A program made the position numbers and the translations under genes. A stretch of DNA of 64,000 nt from Gallibacter sp963558965 (GTDB lineage Bacteria > Bacillota > Clostridia > Peptostreptococcales > Anaerovoracaceae). This document shows, in pieces, positions 16,315 through 25,002 of this stretch. Each line of letters opens with the position of its first letter. The first letter of the stretch is position 1. Below the pieces are notes generated by a model. That model searched no databases. It saw only the letters and a list, made by a program, of their open reading frames with translations, and was not told where the DNA came from. The stretch covers positions 1 to 64,000 of the forward strand of contig CAUWIT010000012.1 of assembly GCA_963558965.1 (NCBI GenBank), given 5' to 3'.

Positions 16315-16983
16315 TTGAATTACATAGTGTTGGATTTAGAATGGAATCAACCATTGTCAAAGTCCCGTATGGTAAGGCGACCTATTGCTCTTGGCGGTGA
16401 AATTATACAGATTGGAGCAGTTAAACTAGATGAAAATTTGGAGCAAATAGATGAGTTTGACCAAATGGTTAAACCGGTTCACTACACCAAGATGAATAAG
16501 TACGTAAAAGAATTGACAAAAATTACAGATGAAGACTTGGAAACAGGCATTTCCTTCGAAGAGGCCATGGAAAATTTTAAAGAGTGGTGTGGAGAAGAGT
16601 GTCTTTTTTTGACGTGGGGATCTGGCGATGTTAGTATGATTCGCGATAATTGCATTGTCTACGGTCTGGATTATCAGTGGTTACCTCAATGGGTGGATGC
16701 TCAGCTTATGTTTGATGATTTGCTTATGATGGAAGGGAGACAGTTTAGTTTGGACTATGCTGTATATTACTTGAAAATTAAGGGAAACAACGGACATAAT
16801 GCGTTAAATGATGCTATAGATACGGCTGCTGTAATTCGCTCTATGGATGAGGCTTTGGAGTGGATTAGTGAGGAGTTGGATTACAAAAATGGCACAGGGG
16901 AGTACGCTGAGGATTACGAAGACGACTACGAAGATGGCTATGATGAAGACTTGGAAGATGAGGATGAGCCTGAAGAAAAGTAG
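16315..16983 (+). CDS. DEDD-type 3'-5' exonuclease
   Basis: A 222-aa exonuclease of the DnaQ/KapD-like fold. TTG 16315 is preferred as start because GAGGGAGG (16296-16303) precedes it by 11 bases and an earlier TTG overlaps that site. Exo I: YIVLDLEWNQP (Asp-x-Glu); Exo II: FLTWGSGDVSMIRDN (Asp); Exo III: GHNALNDAIDTAAVIR (His and Asp). The last 30 residues are an acidic, Asp/Glu/Tyr-rich tail. The enzyme removes nucleotides from 3' ends, probably RNA or DNA repair or turnover. The macro-domain gene follows after 39 bases on the same strand. Confidence 0.88.
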   Translation: MNYIVLDLEWNQPLSKSRMVRRPIALGGEIIQIGAVKLDENLEQIDEFDQMVKPVHYTKMNKYVKELTKITDEDLETGISFEEAMENFKEWCGEECLFLTWGSGDVSMIRDNCIVYGLDYQWLPQWVDAQLMFDDLLMMEGRQFSLDYAVYYLKIKGNNGHNALNDAIDTAAVIRSMDEALEWISEELDYKNGTGEYAEDYEDDYEDGYDEDLEDEDEPEEK

Positions 16984-17022
16984 CTGACATTCTCACAGGA
17001 TATGTCGAGGAGAGAGGATTAG

Positions 17023-18000
17023 ATGACGCTTAAAATAATTAGGGCTGATATTGCCAGCGTAAAAGCTGATGCGATTGTAAATACGGCAAACCCAATGCCT
17101 GTAGTCGGCGGTGGTTCGGACAAGGCGATTTACCAGGCGGCAGGGAGGAATGACTTGCTTGAGGCTCGCAAAAAGATTGGCAAGTTGGAGGTTTCTCACG
17201 TTGCAGTCACAGAGGCTTACAATTTAAATTGCAAATATTTGCTACATACGGTGGGGCCAGTTTGGAAAGGCGGCGACAATGACGAAATTACAAAGCTTGA
17301 GGCTTGTTACAACAATTGCCTAGCAAAAGCGTATGAGCTTGGGTGTGAAACCGTTGCATTTCCATTGATTTCTTCGGGAGTTTACAGGTTTCCACGAGAT
17401 TTGGCATTAAAAATAGCCATTAAATGTTTCAGCAATTTTTTGCTTAAGCATGAAATAAATATAATTTTGGTAGTGTTTGACAGTGATTCGTACAAGTTGT
17501 CAAGCCAGCTTTTTAGCGGTATCGATACTTATGTAAGTGAGCATTATGTGCAGCAAAAAATTATGGACGAATATCCGTCATGGAGTGTACATTTAGGTTT
17601 TAAAAATATACAAGAAGACATTTCTGCAAGCAAAAATTTAGATAAGGTTTTGGAAAATATCGGGCCTAGCTTTAAGGAAACTTTGTTTTCACTGATTGAT
17701 GAAAAGGGGTTAAAGGATCCGGAGGTTTACAAAAGGGCCAATGTTGACCGCAAAACTTTTTCGAAAATTCGATGCCAGGAAAACTATTTGCCACGTAAAA
17801 AAATAGTGTTGGCACTGGGAATTGCTCTAAATCTTAGCTACAGTGAAATGTCTGATTTTTTGTCTACAGCAGGAATGGCTTTTTCGCCTGCTAGCAAGTC
17901 TGATTTACTTGTAAAGTATTTCATAGAAAACAATATTTACGATATAAATACTATAAACTTAGCGCTTTTCGAATATGGATTTGAGTGTCTAGGTTCATAA
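17023..18000 (+). CDS. Macro-domain protein with C-terminal helical domain
   Basis: A 325-aa protein. Residues 1 to about 165 are a macro domain: ADIVNTANPMPVVGGGSDKAI-type loop (VNTANPMPVVGGGSDKAIYQAAG, about 20-42) and the phosphate loop PLISSGVYRFP (about 115-125), which bind ADP-ribose or its derivatives and often hydrolyse O-acetyl-ADP-ribose or ADP-ribosyl groups. Residues about 205-325 form a helical domain (FKETLFSLIDEKGLKDPEVYKRANVDRKTFSKIR…YLPRKKIVLALGIALNLSYSEMSDFLSTAG) that looks like a helix-turn-helix/adaptor module seen on several clostridial macro proteins. Its role is unknown; nucleic acid or protein targeting is possible. AGGAGAGAGGA precedes ATG. Confidence 0.88.
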   Translation: MTLKIIRADIASVKADAIVNTANPMPVVGGGSDKAIYQAAGRNDLLEARKKIGKLEVSHVAVTEAYNLNCKYLLHTVGPVWKGGDNDEITKLEACYNNCLAKAYELGCETVAFPLISSGVYRFPRDLALKIAIKCFSNFLLKHEINIILVVFDSDSYKLSSQLFSGIDTYVSEHYVQQKIMDEYPSWSVHLGFKNIQEDISASKNLDKVLENIGPSFKETLFSLIDEKGLKDPEVYKRANVDRKTFSKIRCQENYLPRKKIVLALGIALNLSYSEMSDFLSTAGMAFSPASKSDLLVKYFIENNIYDINTINLALFEYGFECLGS

Positions 18001-18018
18001 TAATAATGGAGGAAAAAT

Positions 18019-19572
18019 ATGAGCGTATTAGTTGTAGATAAAGTATCTCACAGTTTTGGTGGAAGGCAGATACTTGAAGATGCATCTTTTAGATTAAACA
18101 AAGGAGAACATGTTGGGCTAGTAGGGGCCAACGGTGAAGGTAAAAGTACATTTTTAAATATTATTACAGGGAAGTTAATGCCAGATGCAGGTACTATAAA
18201 CTGGTGTAAACATATAACAACTGGTTATATGGACCAGCGTACAACTTTGACTCCAGGTAAGACAATAAGGGAAGTGTTGAGAGAGGCATATGCTCACTAT
18301 TTCGACTTGGAAAAAGAGATGCTAGAGTGTTATGACAAGATGGCTACTGCTTCAGATGAGGAAATGACAGCTCTTATGGAAGATGCTGCTGAAATACAGG
18401 AAATCCTAGAGCAAAGTGGTTTTTACACTATAGATGCTAAAATCGAAGAGTTTGCAAATGGCTTAGGGCTTGGTGATATAGGTCTAGAAAAAGATGTAAC
18501 AGAATTATCAGGTGGACAGCGTTCAAAAGTATTGCTTACTAAGCTGTTACTTGAAAATCCAATGATCCTTATTTTAGACGAGCCTACAAACTACTTAGAT
18601 GAAAATCATATAATTTGGTTAAAGAGATTTTTACAAAATTATGAAAATGCATTTATTTTAGTATCTCACGATATTCCATTTTTAAATGATGTTGTAAATG
18701 TAATTTATCACGTGGAAGATGCAGTATTAACTCGTTATACAGGTAATTATGATGAGTTTATGCATATGTATAATATTAAAAAAGAACAGCTTGAACAGGC
18801 ATACAAAAAGCAGCAAAAGGAAATTGCAGATCTTGAAGATTTTATTTCACGAAACAAGGCGCGTATTGCAACTTCCAATATGGCTAAATCAAGACAGAAA
18901 AAGCTGGATAAAATGGAAAAAATCGAGCTTTCAAAGGAAAAGCCAAAGCCACAATTTCATTTTGATTATTCGAGAGCTCCTGGAAAATATGTAGTAGAGG
19001 CAACTAATCTTGTAATAGGATATGATGAGCCACTGACTGCACCTTTAAATTTCCATGTTGAAAGAGGTAAAAAAATTGCTATAAAAGGTGTAAACGGTCT
19101 TGGAAAATCAACTCTTCTTAAAACTATGCTAGGTATAATTAAACCTTACGATGGAGAGGTTAAACTGGACTATTATGCTGAGCCAGCCTATTTTGAGCAG
19201 GAACATGCAGGTGGTTCAAAAACTGCGTTGCAGGAGTTTTGGGACGAGTTTCCATATTTAGATAATGGAGAAGCTAGAAGAGCATTGGCTAAGTGTGGAC
19301 TTACAACTGAGCATATCGAAAGTCAAGTAAGGGTGCTTTCGGGTGGTGAAAATGCCAAGTTCCGTATTTGTAAGTTGATGCAAAAGCCTATGAACTTATT
19401 GGTGTTAGACGAACCTACAAATCATTTGGACAATGATGCAAAGGATGTTTTAAAAGAGGCGATTAGAGATTTTAAGGGCACAGTGATATTGGTATGTCAC
19501 GAGCCTGAGTTTTACGAAGATGTTGTTACAGATATTTGGAATATTGAAGACTGGACAACAAAAGTAATCTAA
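18019..19572 (+). CDS. ABC-F family ATPase
   Basis: A 517-aa soluble protein with two ABC ATPase domains and no membrane span, as in ABC-F translation factors and ribosome-protection proteins. First domain: Walker A GANGEGKST (36-44), signature LSGGQRSK, Walker B LILDEPTNYLD. Second: GVNGLGKST, LSGGENAK, LVLDEPTNHLD. The linker between them (about 240-320) is a charged helical pair, the P-site tRNA interaction motif region. Such proteins act on the ribosome; whether this one confers antibiotic protection cannot be told. A bidirectional terminator follows. Confidence 0.93.
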   Translation: MSVLVVDKVSHSFGGRQILEDASFRLNKGEHVGLVGANGEGKSTFLNIITGKLMPDAGTINWCKHITTGYMDQRTTLTPGKTIREVLREAYAHYFDLEKEMLECYDKMATASDEEMTALMEDAAEIQEILEQSGFYTIDAKIEEFANGLGLGDIGLEKDVTELSGGQRSKVLLTKLLLENPMILILDEPTNYLDENHIIWLKRFLQNYENAFILVSHDIPFLNDVVNVIYHVEDAVLTRYTGNYDEFMHMYNIKKEQLEQAYKKQQKEIADLEDFISRNKARIATSNMAKSRQKKLDKMEKIELSKEKPKPQFHFDYSRAPGKYVVEATNLVIGYDEPLTAPLNFHVERGKKIAIKGVNGLGKSTLLKTMLGIIKPYDGEVKLDYYAEPAYFEQEHAGGSKTALQEFWDEFPYLDNGEARRALAKCGLTTEHIESQVRVLSGGENAKFRICKLMQKPMNLLVLDEPTNHLDNDAKDVLKEAIRDFKGTVILVCHEPEFYEDVVTDIWNIEDWTTKVI

Positions 19573-19593
19573 TTTTAAAATTTCAAACGATAC

Positions 19594-19643
19594 AAAAAAG
19601 GGCTAACGTCACATTGCTATGATGCAAGTGGGTAGCCCTTTTT
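19594..19643. terminator. Bidirectional terminator between converging genes
   Basis: AAAAAAGGGCTA (19594-19605) pairs with TAGCCCTTTTT (19633-19643), flanked by A- and T-runs, so it can serve both the ABC-F gene and the converging radical SAM gene. Confidence 0.85.
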
Positions 19644-19685
19644 CGTGGTATTATTAAGTATATTATGTAGGAAATTTCTTATTTG

Positions 19686-21017
19686 CTATTTATCCCAAAG
19701 CTTCTCAGCTGTTGGTTTCCAGTTTTCTGCGTATGGAACAGTCTTTTCGCAAAGATGTTCAACAGTTTCTGGACTTTCGTAGTCAGTATTAACTGCGTTT
19801 GTATCATGTACCATCTTCTTGATGTATTCTGGATTTTCAAGCATTGGACATGGTCTTAACATATTGTCGTTAAATGGCTGATTGTCGTGGTAAGCCATAA
19901 ATAGTGGACTCTTCAATGCTTCAAGCAATGTGCAGTCATGGATATTTGCATTTGAATAATGGATAAATACGCAAGGTTCAACATCGCCTTTTGCATTGAT
20001 ATGTAAATATCTTCTGCCTCCTGCAATACATCCTCCAACATACTGAGCATCGTTTTGGAAGTCCATAGAGAAAATCGCTTTTGTATTACGTTTTTCTCTA
20101 ATACGATGGTAGATTTCTTCTCTCTGTTCAGGAGTTGGTAATAGGGCAGTTGCTGCACCGTTTCCAACTGGCATATAGTGGAAGAACCAAATAAATAAAG
20201 CTCCGCTATCTATAATAAAGTCGAAAAATTCATCGCTTGTAATATCCATATAGTTTACGCTAGTATAACAAGTTGAAATACCAAATGGTAAGTTATGAGC
20301 CTTTAGAAGCTTCATAGCGTTTATGACCTTTTCATAACAGCCATTCCCACGACGAGAGTCATTGGCATCTTCAAAACCTTCTAATGAGATAGCAGGTACG
20401 AAGTTTTTAACTCTTAACATATCTTTGCAAAATTGTTCATCGATAAGTGTGCCGTTTGTGAATGACAAAAATTCGCAGTCAGGGTGCATTTCGCAAATTT
20501 TGATTATATCTTCTTTACGAACTAGAGGTTCACCGCCTGTGTAGATGTACATGTAAGTACCAAGTTCTTTACCTTGTCTTACGATTGAATCAATAGTTTC
20601 AAGGCTTAAGTTCAACTTGTTTCCGTATTCGGCAGCCCAACATCCAGTGCAGTGTAGGTTACAAGCAGAAGTTGGATCTAGCAAAATAGCCCAAGGAACG
20701 TTGCAGCCTTCTCTTTCGGCTGTTTCTTCTTGTAATGCGCTACCTTTTAAGCTTGCGTTAAATAAAAAGTTTTGGAAAAATGCTTTTCTAACCCCTGGAT
20801 CAAGTTCATAAATACGTAAAATCAACTGATACCAATTGTTTTTTTCTTCGATTACATTTCTAATAGCATCACGTTGACTTTGGTACCAACCATCTGGTGA
20901 AAACTTATCAACTAGTTCCATTAGCTTAGGGATGTTTTCTTCTGGATCCCCTTCAATGTATTTTAAAGCTTTGTTTAATGCAAAATTTTGCATGCTTTCT
21001 TTAATGTTCATAGCCAT
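19686..21017 (-). CDS. Radical SAM protein with SPASM-like C-terminus
   Basis: A 443-aa radical SAM enzyme. ATG 21017 is preferred because AAAGGAAG lies eight bases upstream; an earlier GTG overlaps this site. The [4Fe-4S]-SAM motif is CNLHCTGC (CxxxCxxC, about residues 118-125), followed by YIYTGGEP (GGEP motif) and SLEGFED. The C-terminal part has further cysteines (GGCIAGGRRYLHINAKGDVEPCVFIHY and RPCPM), consistent with a SPASM/twitch auxiliary cluster. This family is frequent in Clostridia but its substrate is unknown to me. The N-terminal 90 residues are a helical extension. A TetR gene lies directly upstream on the same strand, a likely regulator. Confidence 0.85.
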   Translation of the reverse strand: MAMNIKESMQNFALNKALKYIEGDPEENIPKLMELVDKFSPDGWYQSQRDAIRNVIEEKNNWYQLILRIYELDPGVRKAFFQNFLFNASLKGSALQEETAEREGCNVPWAILLDPTSACNLHCTGCWAAEYGNKLNLSLETIDSIVRQGKELGTYMYIYTGGEPLVRKEDIIKICEMHPDCEFLSFTNGTLIDEQFCKDMLRVKNFVPAISLEGFEDANDSRRGNGCYEKVINAMKLLKAHNLPFGISTCYTSVNYMDITSDEFFDFIIDSGALFIWFFHYMPVGNGAATALLPTPEQREEIYHRIREKRNTKAIFSMDFQNDAQYVGGCIAGGRRYLHINAKGDVEPCVFIHYSNANIHDCTLLEALKSPLFMAYHDNQPFNDNMLRPCPMLENPEYIKKMVHDTNAVNTDYESPETVEHLCEKTVPYAENWKPTAEKLWDK

Positions 21018-21170
21018 AGTAAACACTTCCTTTCCATTTCATCTACTGCACTTATTATAGGCTTAAAAATTGTTTTTTTCATTGGACAATAGAAACAAAA
21101 TGGTTATTTTTTAGACACAATTTGAAAAGTGTAACCATGGCTAAAGAAAAAATCGTACAAAAAAAGCCAC

Positions 21171-21740
21171 TTATTTGTGGCTGAGTTTGTCTAATTCATT
21201 GTATACGGCAACTGTGCTGTTGCAAATAATAGTGCGCAGCTTGTGGATAAATGCTTCAGGTGGTATATCTTTTTCATTTAGTAACCAATGTTCTATGGCA
21301 CATAAAGTAAAGTCTGCAAACAAATCTACAGTAAATTCGTCTACGTTTTCATCTTTAAATAAATATGAAAGACGATTTTTTAGAAGTGGATGCATACAGT
21401 GTTTTAAATAATCCGAAAAAGAATTTTGACCTTTTATCTGTAAAACTTTTTTGTAAAATTTGCGATTGTCGTAAAAGTATTGGCACGCGAATAACAGAAA
21501 ATCCCAGTGATTTTCAAAAGTATAATCCCCAGTTTTTAGGTGAACCTTATCTAAAAATTCGTTTTTAAAAATCCAATTAACCAAGTCATACTTATCTTTG
21601 AAATGATAGTAAAAACTTTTGCGACTCATATTGCAATCGTCGCATATTTCAGTTACGTTGATTTTTTCAAAAGGTTCCACTAACATTAATTTTTTTAACG
21701 AACTTGCCAATGCGTTTTTAGTAATGTAAGAATTAGGCAT
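21171..21740 (-). CDS. TetR-family regulator (DhaS/TetR_C_7-like)
   Basis: A 189-aa regulator. The N-terminal HTH (ITKNALASSLKKLMLVEPFEKINVTEICDDCNMSRKSFYYHFKDKYDLVNWIF) is standard, with the recognition helix CNMSRKSFYYHF. The C-terminal domain, about 60-189, is like that of DhaS-type TetR proteins (FYKKVLQIKGQNSFSDYL). It lies 153 bases upstream of the radical SAM start on the same strand and may control it. Ligand unknown. Confidence 0.85.
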   Translation of the reverse strand: MPNSYITKNALASSLKKLMLVEPFEKINVTEICDDCNMSRKSFYYHFKDKYDLVNWIFKNEFLDKVHLKTGDYTFENHWDFLLFACQYFYDNRKFYKKVLQIKGQNSFSDYLKHCMHPLLKNRLSYLFKDENVDEFTVDLFADFTLCAIEHWLLNEKDIPPEAFIHKLRTIICNSTVAVYNELDKLSHK

Positions 21741-21846
21741 TGTTATAATTTTTCCTCCAATAATATACTTAAATAAATATACTTAATTACCAATAAATTA
21801 TATTATACAACAGGTGAAAATTATTACAAGTCATTAAAATTGCAAG

Positions 21847-22404
21847 TTACTTGTACAAAACTTTTTTTATTAGCTCGACCAAAGGCTCTTTATCAAAATC
21901 ATCTTTTATAATTGAGCTTACTACCAAGGTAACAATATAATCTGAAAACTTTTCGCAAGTTAACCCCTTTTTAAAGTTGTTAATATCAACATTTTTGTCA
22001 TTTTCAATTAATTTAATTATATTGTTTTTAAAATTGTCAAAGTAAAGATGCATGCGCTGCAAGCCTTGGGATTTTTCATCTGATCCAAAGCCTACAGCAT
22101 GCATAGTAAAAAAATTGGGGTACTTTTGTTTACTTGTCTGTAAATTGTCAAATAAACAAGAGATATAATCCATAAGATTATCAAAATTATCTTCATTGCA
22201 CTTGATGAAAATTTCCTGCCAAATTGATTCTACAGTTGAGCAGACTAAGTCGGCTTTGCTTGGGAAATAATTGTACAAAGAGCCTAAAGCGATATTACAC
22301 TCTGAGGCCACACCACGCATACTAAGCTTAGAAATGTTATTCTTAGCTACTAAATCCCTACAGACTTTTAAAATTTCATCAGTGCTTGTAATATGTTTTT
22401 TCAT
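21847..22404 (-). CDS. TetR-family regulator in operon with a membrane protein
   Basis: A 185-aa regulator. HTH: LSMRGVASECNIALGSLYNYFPSKADLVCSTVESI (about 27-61). The C-terminal domain is divergent. Its start is three bases after the stop of the membrane protein gene (22408), so both are co-transcribed from the promoter at 23174-23201. A 25-bp palindrome there is a probable autoregulatory operator. Confidence 0.85.
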   Translation of the reverse strand: MKKHITSTDEILKVCRDLVAKNNISKLSMRGVASECNIALGSLYNYFPSKADLVCSTVESIWQEIFIKCNEDNFDNLMDYISCLFDNLQTSKQKYPNFFTMHAVGFGSDEKSQGLQRMHLYFDNFKNNIIKLIENDKNVDINNFKKGLTCEKFSDYIVTLVVSSIIKDDFDKEPLVELIKKVLYK

Positions 22405-22407
22405 CTA

Positions 22408-23082
22408 CTAAGACTCCTTAAGATTTTTGCGCATATCGAAAAATCCGATTAAAATAGTCCAAACGTAAGCGCAAGTTTTAGGTATCATAAGCATGCCAAT
22501 TGCTGGGATTTTTTCTGCCCATAGGACAACAGGGATGTAAAATCCAAAGCTTAGCACGATTGTAAGCCACATAAATTTGTACGCTTTGTCGCCAGCTGCT
22601 TTTGCGCTTTTGTAAAATATAACAATAACGATAAGTCCAAGTATTGCAAATGGGATGTTTCTTGCGATTGCCCATGACATTGGTGGGTTTGCACTAGTCC
22701 ACTGGTTTTGTGGAAATAGACAAAGAATGACTCTTGCTATTGCCATAATATATACCGCGTAAGTAAGTTTTTGCTGTCCTTTTATGTTGTAGCGTTTGCG
22801 CCAAACGTGATATAGCAAAATGTAAAAGATGGTCATAGTAACTGAAGTGATTAGTTTACCTATGCCAAGGGGTACTGTGTAATGTTCTAGGCCGACTGTG
22901 CAAAGTGCAATAGCTCGAGGCACTAAGTGAAATGCGTCGCCGCAGCCTAGTGTTACAGCCATAATACCAAATAGTTTATACTCTTTGTCTGATTTGCTGC
23001 CTTTTGAAATCATGTAAATACCAATTGTAATAGCAGTTATCAGATAAACTACATCAAAAGATGTTTCCATAATTGCTCTCAT
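22408..23082 (-). CDS. Polytopic membrane protein, about seven helices
   Basis: A 224-aa integral membrane protein. Apolar segments occur at about residues 9-25, 38-55, 70-95, 106-122, 138-160, 168-188 and 195-215, with short loops. Conserved-looking polar residues inside the helices include GDAFHLVPR (about 48-56) and QWTSANPP. I do not know its function; it is of the type often annotated only as a hypothetical membrane protein beside TetR regulators, which would suggest a stress- or lipid-related role, but that is guesswork. First gene of a two-gene operon with the TetR gene. Confidence 0.75.
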   Translation of the reverse strand: MRAIMETSFDVVYLITAITIGIYMISKGSKSDKEYKLFGIMAVTLGCGDAFHLVPRAIALCTVGLEHYTVPLGIGKLITSVTMTIFYILLYHVWRKRYNIKGQQKLTYAVYIMAIARVILCLFPQNQWTSANPPMSWAIARNIPFAILGLIVIVIFYKSAKAAGDKAYKFMWLTIVLSFGFYIPVVLWAEKIPAIGMLMIPKTCAYVWTILIGFFDMRKNLKES

Positions 23083-23147
23083 AATTTATCTCTCCTTTTA
23101 ATTTCCTTCTAAATTATTCTTAAAGTGGTTTTGTTCATTGGCAAAAC

Positions 23148-23201
23148 CTTAAATGAACATTGTTCACTTAAGAATTATAGCATTAAATCTTGGCGAGTCA
23201 A
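23148..23201 (-). promoter_or_regulatory. Promoter and TetR-type operator palindrome
   Basis: On the minus strand TTGACT (23201-23196) and TATAAT (23179-23174), spaced 16 bp, drive the membrane protein-TetR operon. Just downstream is a 25-bp palindrome centred on 23160: CTTAAATGAACA / TGTTCACTTAAG, 11 of 12 positions matching. A second inverted repeat (GGTTTTG…CAAAACC) lies at about 23127-23148. A repressor bound here would block transcription. Confidence 0.75.
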
Positions 23202-23324
23202 TACCTAATTTAAAAAGGATATTTATTATGAGCGGTGGCATTATGATTATATGATTTATTGATACTAATGGTTAAAAATGGTACAATGGTAAATATTGAT
23301 TTACAAAATGAGAGGAAAGAAATT

Positions 23325-24182
23325 ATGAATAAAATTAACTGGAAAAATGTGGCGGTTGATACATGCTACGATATTATAGGTGGTATACTAATAGCTCTTG
23401 GTGCATACAACTTTGCGGCAACAGCTAATTTTCCAATGGTAGGATTAAACGGTATCGCTTTGATATTTTACCATTTGTTTGGCACACCTATCGGTACGGT
23501 AGCCATGTTGCTAAATATACCGATTGCAATATTTTGCTATAAAATATTGGGAAAAGATTTTTTTATTAGATCTATTAGGACAATAATTATAACTTCATTG
23601 ATTATGGACTTAGTAGCGCCGTTGTTACCTGTATATGAGGGAGATAAATTGCTTGCGGCAATATGTACAGGAGTATTGTCAGGTTTAGGTTATGCTTTAA
23701 TCTATATGAGAAACTCATCAACAGGCGGTGCTGATTTTATTATGCTATCAATTAAGGCAAAAGCTCCTCATATTTCACTGGGAAAAATTGCTTTTGCTAT
23801 GGATATTGCTGTAGTTTTAATCGGTGTAGTAGTAGTTTCAAAGAGTATTGATAGTTTAATCTATGGAGCAATTGTAAGCTACCTATTATCAGTAGTAGTT
23901 GATAAAGTTATGTACGGTGTAGATGCAGGTAAACTTACATTTATCGTTTCTGATTATCCAAAGGAAGTTGCAAAGCGTATTGATGAGTTAGTTGGTAGAG
24001 GATCAACATTTATAAAAGCTGAGGGTAGCTTTAAAGGAGATGACAAAAAAATCGTTATGTGTGCTTGCAACAACAAGCAGATGTTTATAATTAGAAATGC
24101 TGTAAAAGAAATAGATCCAGATGCATTTGTAATAATTTTAGAATCAAATGAAGTTTTAGGTGAAGGTTTTAAGGCACATTAA
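23325..24182 (+). CDS. YitT family membrane protein (DUF2179)
   Basis: A 285-aa protein with four to five transmembrane helices in the first 190 residues (DUF161-type: GGILIALGAYNFAATANFPMVGLNGIA) and a cytoplasmic C-terminal DUF2179 domain (FIVSDYPKEVAKRIDELVGRGSTFIKAEG…CNNKQMFIIRNAVKEIDPDAFVII). ATG 23325 with AGAGGAAAG (23311-23319) is preferred over an in-frame ATG further upstream. Function of YitT proteins is not established. Its stop lies in a tandem 10-bp repeat AAGGCACATT (24172-24191). Confidence 0.92.
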   Translation: MNKINWKNVAVDTCYDIIGGILIALGAYNFAATANFPMVGLNGIALIFYHLFGTPIGTVAMLLNIPIAIFCYKILGKDFFIRSIRTIIITSLIMDLVAPLLPVYEGDKLLAAICTGVLSGLGYALIYMRNSSTGGADFIMLSIKAKAPHISLGKIAFAMDIAVVLIGVVVVSKSIDSLIYGAIVSYLLSVVVDKVMYGVDAGKLTFIVSDYPKEVAKRIDELVGRGSTFIKAEGSFKGDDKKIVMCACNNKQMFIIRNAVKEIDPDAFVIILESNEVLGEGFKAH

Positions 24183-24225
24183 GGCACATTTAAATTTTAT
24201 TTGGATTGTTAAGGTGGTAATTTGT

Positions 24226-24846
24226 ATGGAAAAAATAAAATCTTGGGTAGATAAGCATCTGTATACTTGCATATTTGTATACTTAATTGGACATACAACA
24301 TTATTCTTTTTAATCAGCTATTTTACAGAACCAAAGTTTCATGTTCACTGTGGATTTGATGATATGGTGCCCTTATGTGAATACTTCGTTGTGCCATATG
24401 TTTCATGGTTTGTAGCATTTGCAGGCTCATTGGTATTTTTCGCTAATAAGGACAAGTTAAATTGTCTAAGGTTGCTTTTTGCACAGTTGCTAGGTTCTAC
24501 AATTTGTTGCGTTATATATTTATTGTTTCAAAATGCAATAACCATGACTCAGCAGACTGTAAACGATAATATATTTTCACAGCTGCTAGACCTTGTTTGG
24601 ACTTTTGATAATCCGACAAACTCATGTCCATCTCTTCATGTGCTTACATCTACAGCAATTGCAACAGTTACATGGTACAGCGAATACTTTAAAAATAGGT
24701 CTTTAGCTAAGTGGGCTGTAATAGTTTGGATGTTTATGATTTGTATTTCAACGATGTTTGTAAAGCAGCACAGCGTAATAGATGTAATTTGTGGCGCAAT
24801 ACTGGGAGCCATTCTTCCACTTGCAAGTAAAAAGTTAATACGCTAA
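24226..24846 (+). CDS. PAP2-family phosphatase, membrane protein
   Basis: A 206-aa membrane protein with about six helices. The PAP2 motif C2 is CPSLHVLTSTA (about 132-142, SxxH with nucleophile-region His) and motif C3 is KQHSVIDVICGAILG (about 183-197, H…D). Motif C1 (KxxxxxxRP) is not obvious, so some divergence exists. Members dephosphorylate lipid phosphates such as undecaprenyl pyrophosphate or phosphatidic acid. ATG 24226 follows AAGGTGG. It closely follows the YitT gene. Confidence 0.8.
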   Translation: MEKIKSWVDKHLYTCIFVYLIGHTTLFFLISYFTEPKFHVHCGFDDMVPLCEYFVVPYVSWFVAFAGSLVFFANKDKLNCLRLLFAQLLGSTICCVIYLLFQNAITMTQQTVNDNIFSQLLDLVWTFDNPTNSCPSLHVLTSTAIATVTWYSEYFKNRSLAKWAVIVWMFMICISTMFVKQHSVIDVICGAILGAILPLASKKLIR

Positions 24847-24957
24847 TTAATTCATAAATATATGAGAAAAATATTGAGAGATTCAAGTTGATTTAAATCT
24901 TTTAAATCTAATAGTTATGTTATATAATTAATCTGTAAAATAAGGAAGGAAAGGAGT

Positions 24958-25002
24958 ATGTCAAAATTAATTTTTGGCAGTGAAATTGGTTATGAAAAAT
25001 GA
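24958..25002 (+). CDS. Small 14-codon upstream ORF before the nitroreductase
   Basis: ATG 24958 has the best ribosome binding site of the region (AAGGAAGGAAAGGAG) and encodes MSKLIFGSEIGYEK, ending at TGA 25000-25002. It overlaps the nitroreductase start (24992) by 11 bases in another frame. It may couple translation to the nitroreductase or be a regulatory leader; a decayed in-frame start is also possible. Confidence 0.4.
   Translation: MSKLIFGSEIGYEK

Noticed and set aside
24172..24191. AAGGCACATT tandem duplication as an attachment site
   Set aside because: Only 10 bp, no integrase or element beside it; probably slippage at the end of the YitT gene.
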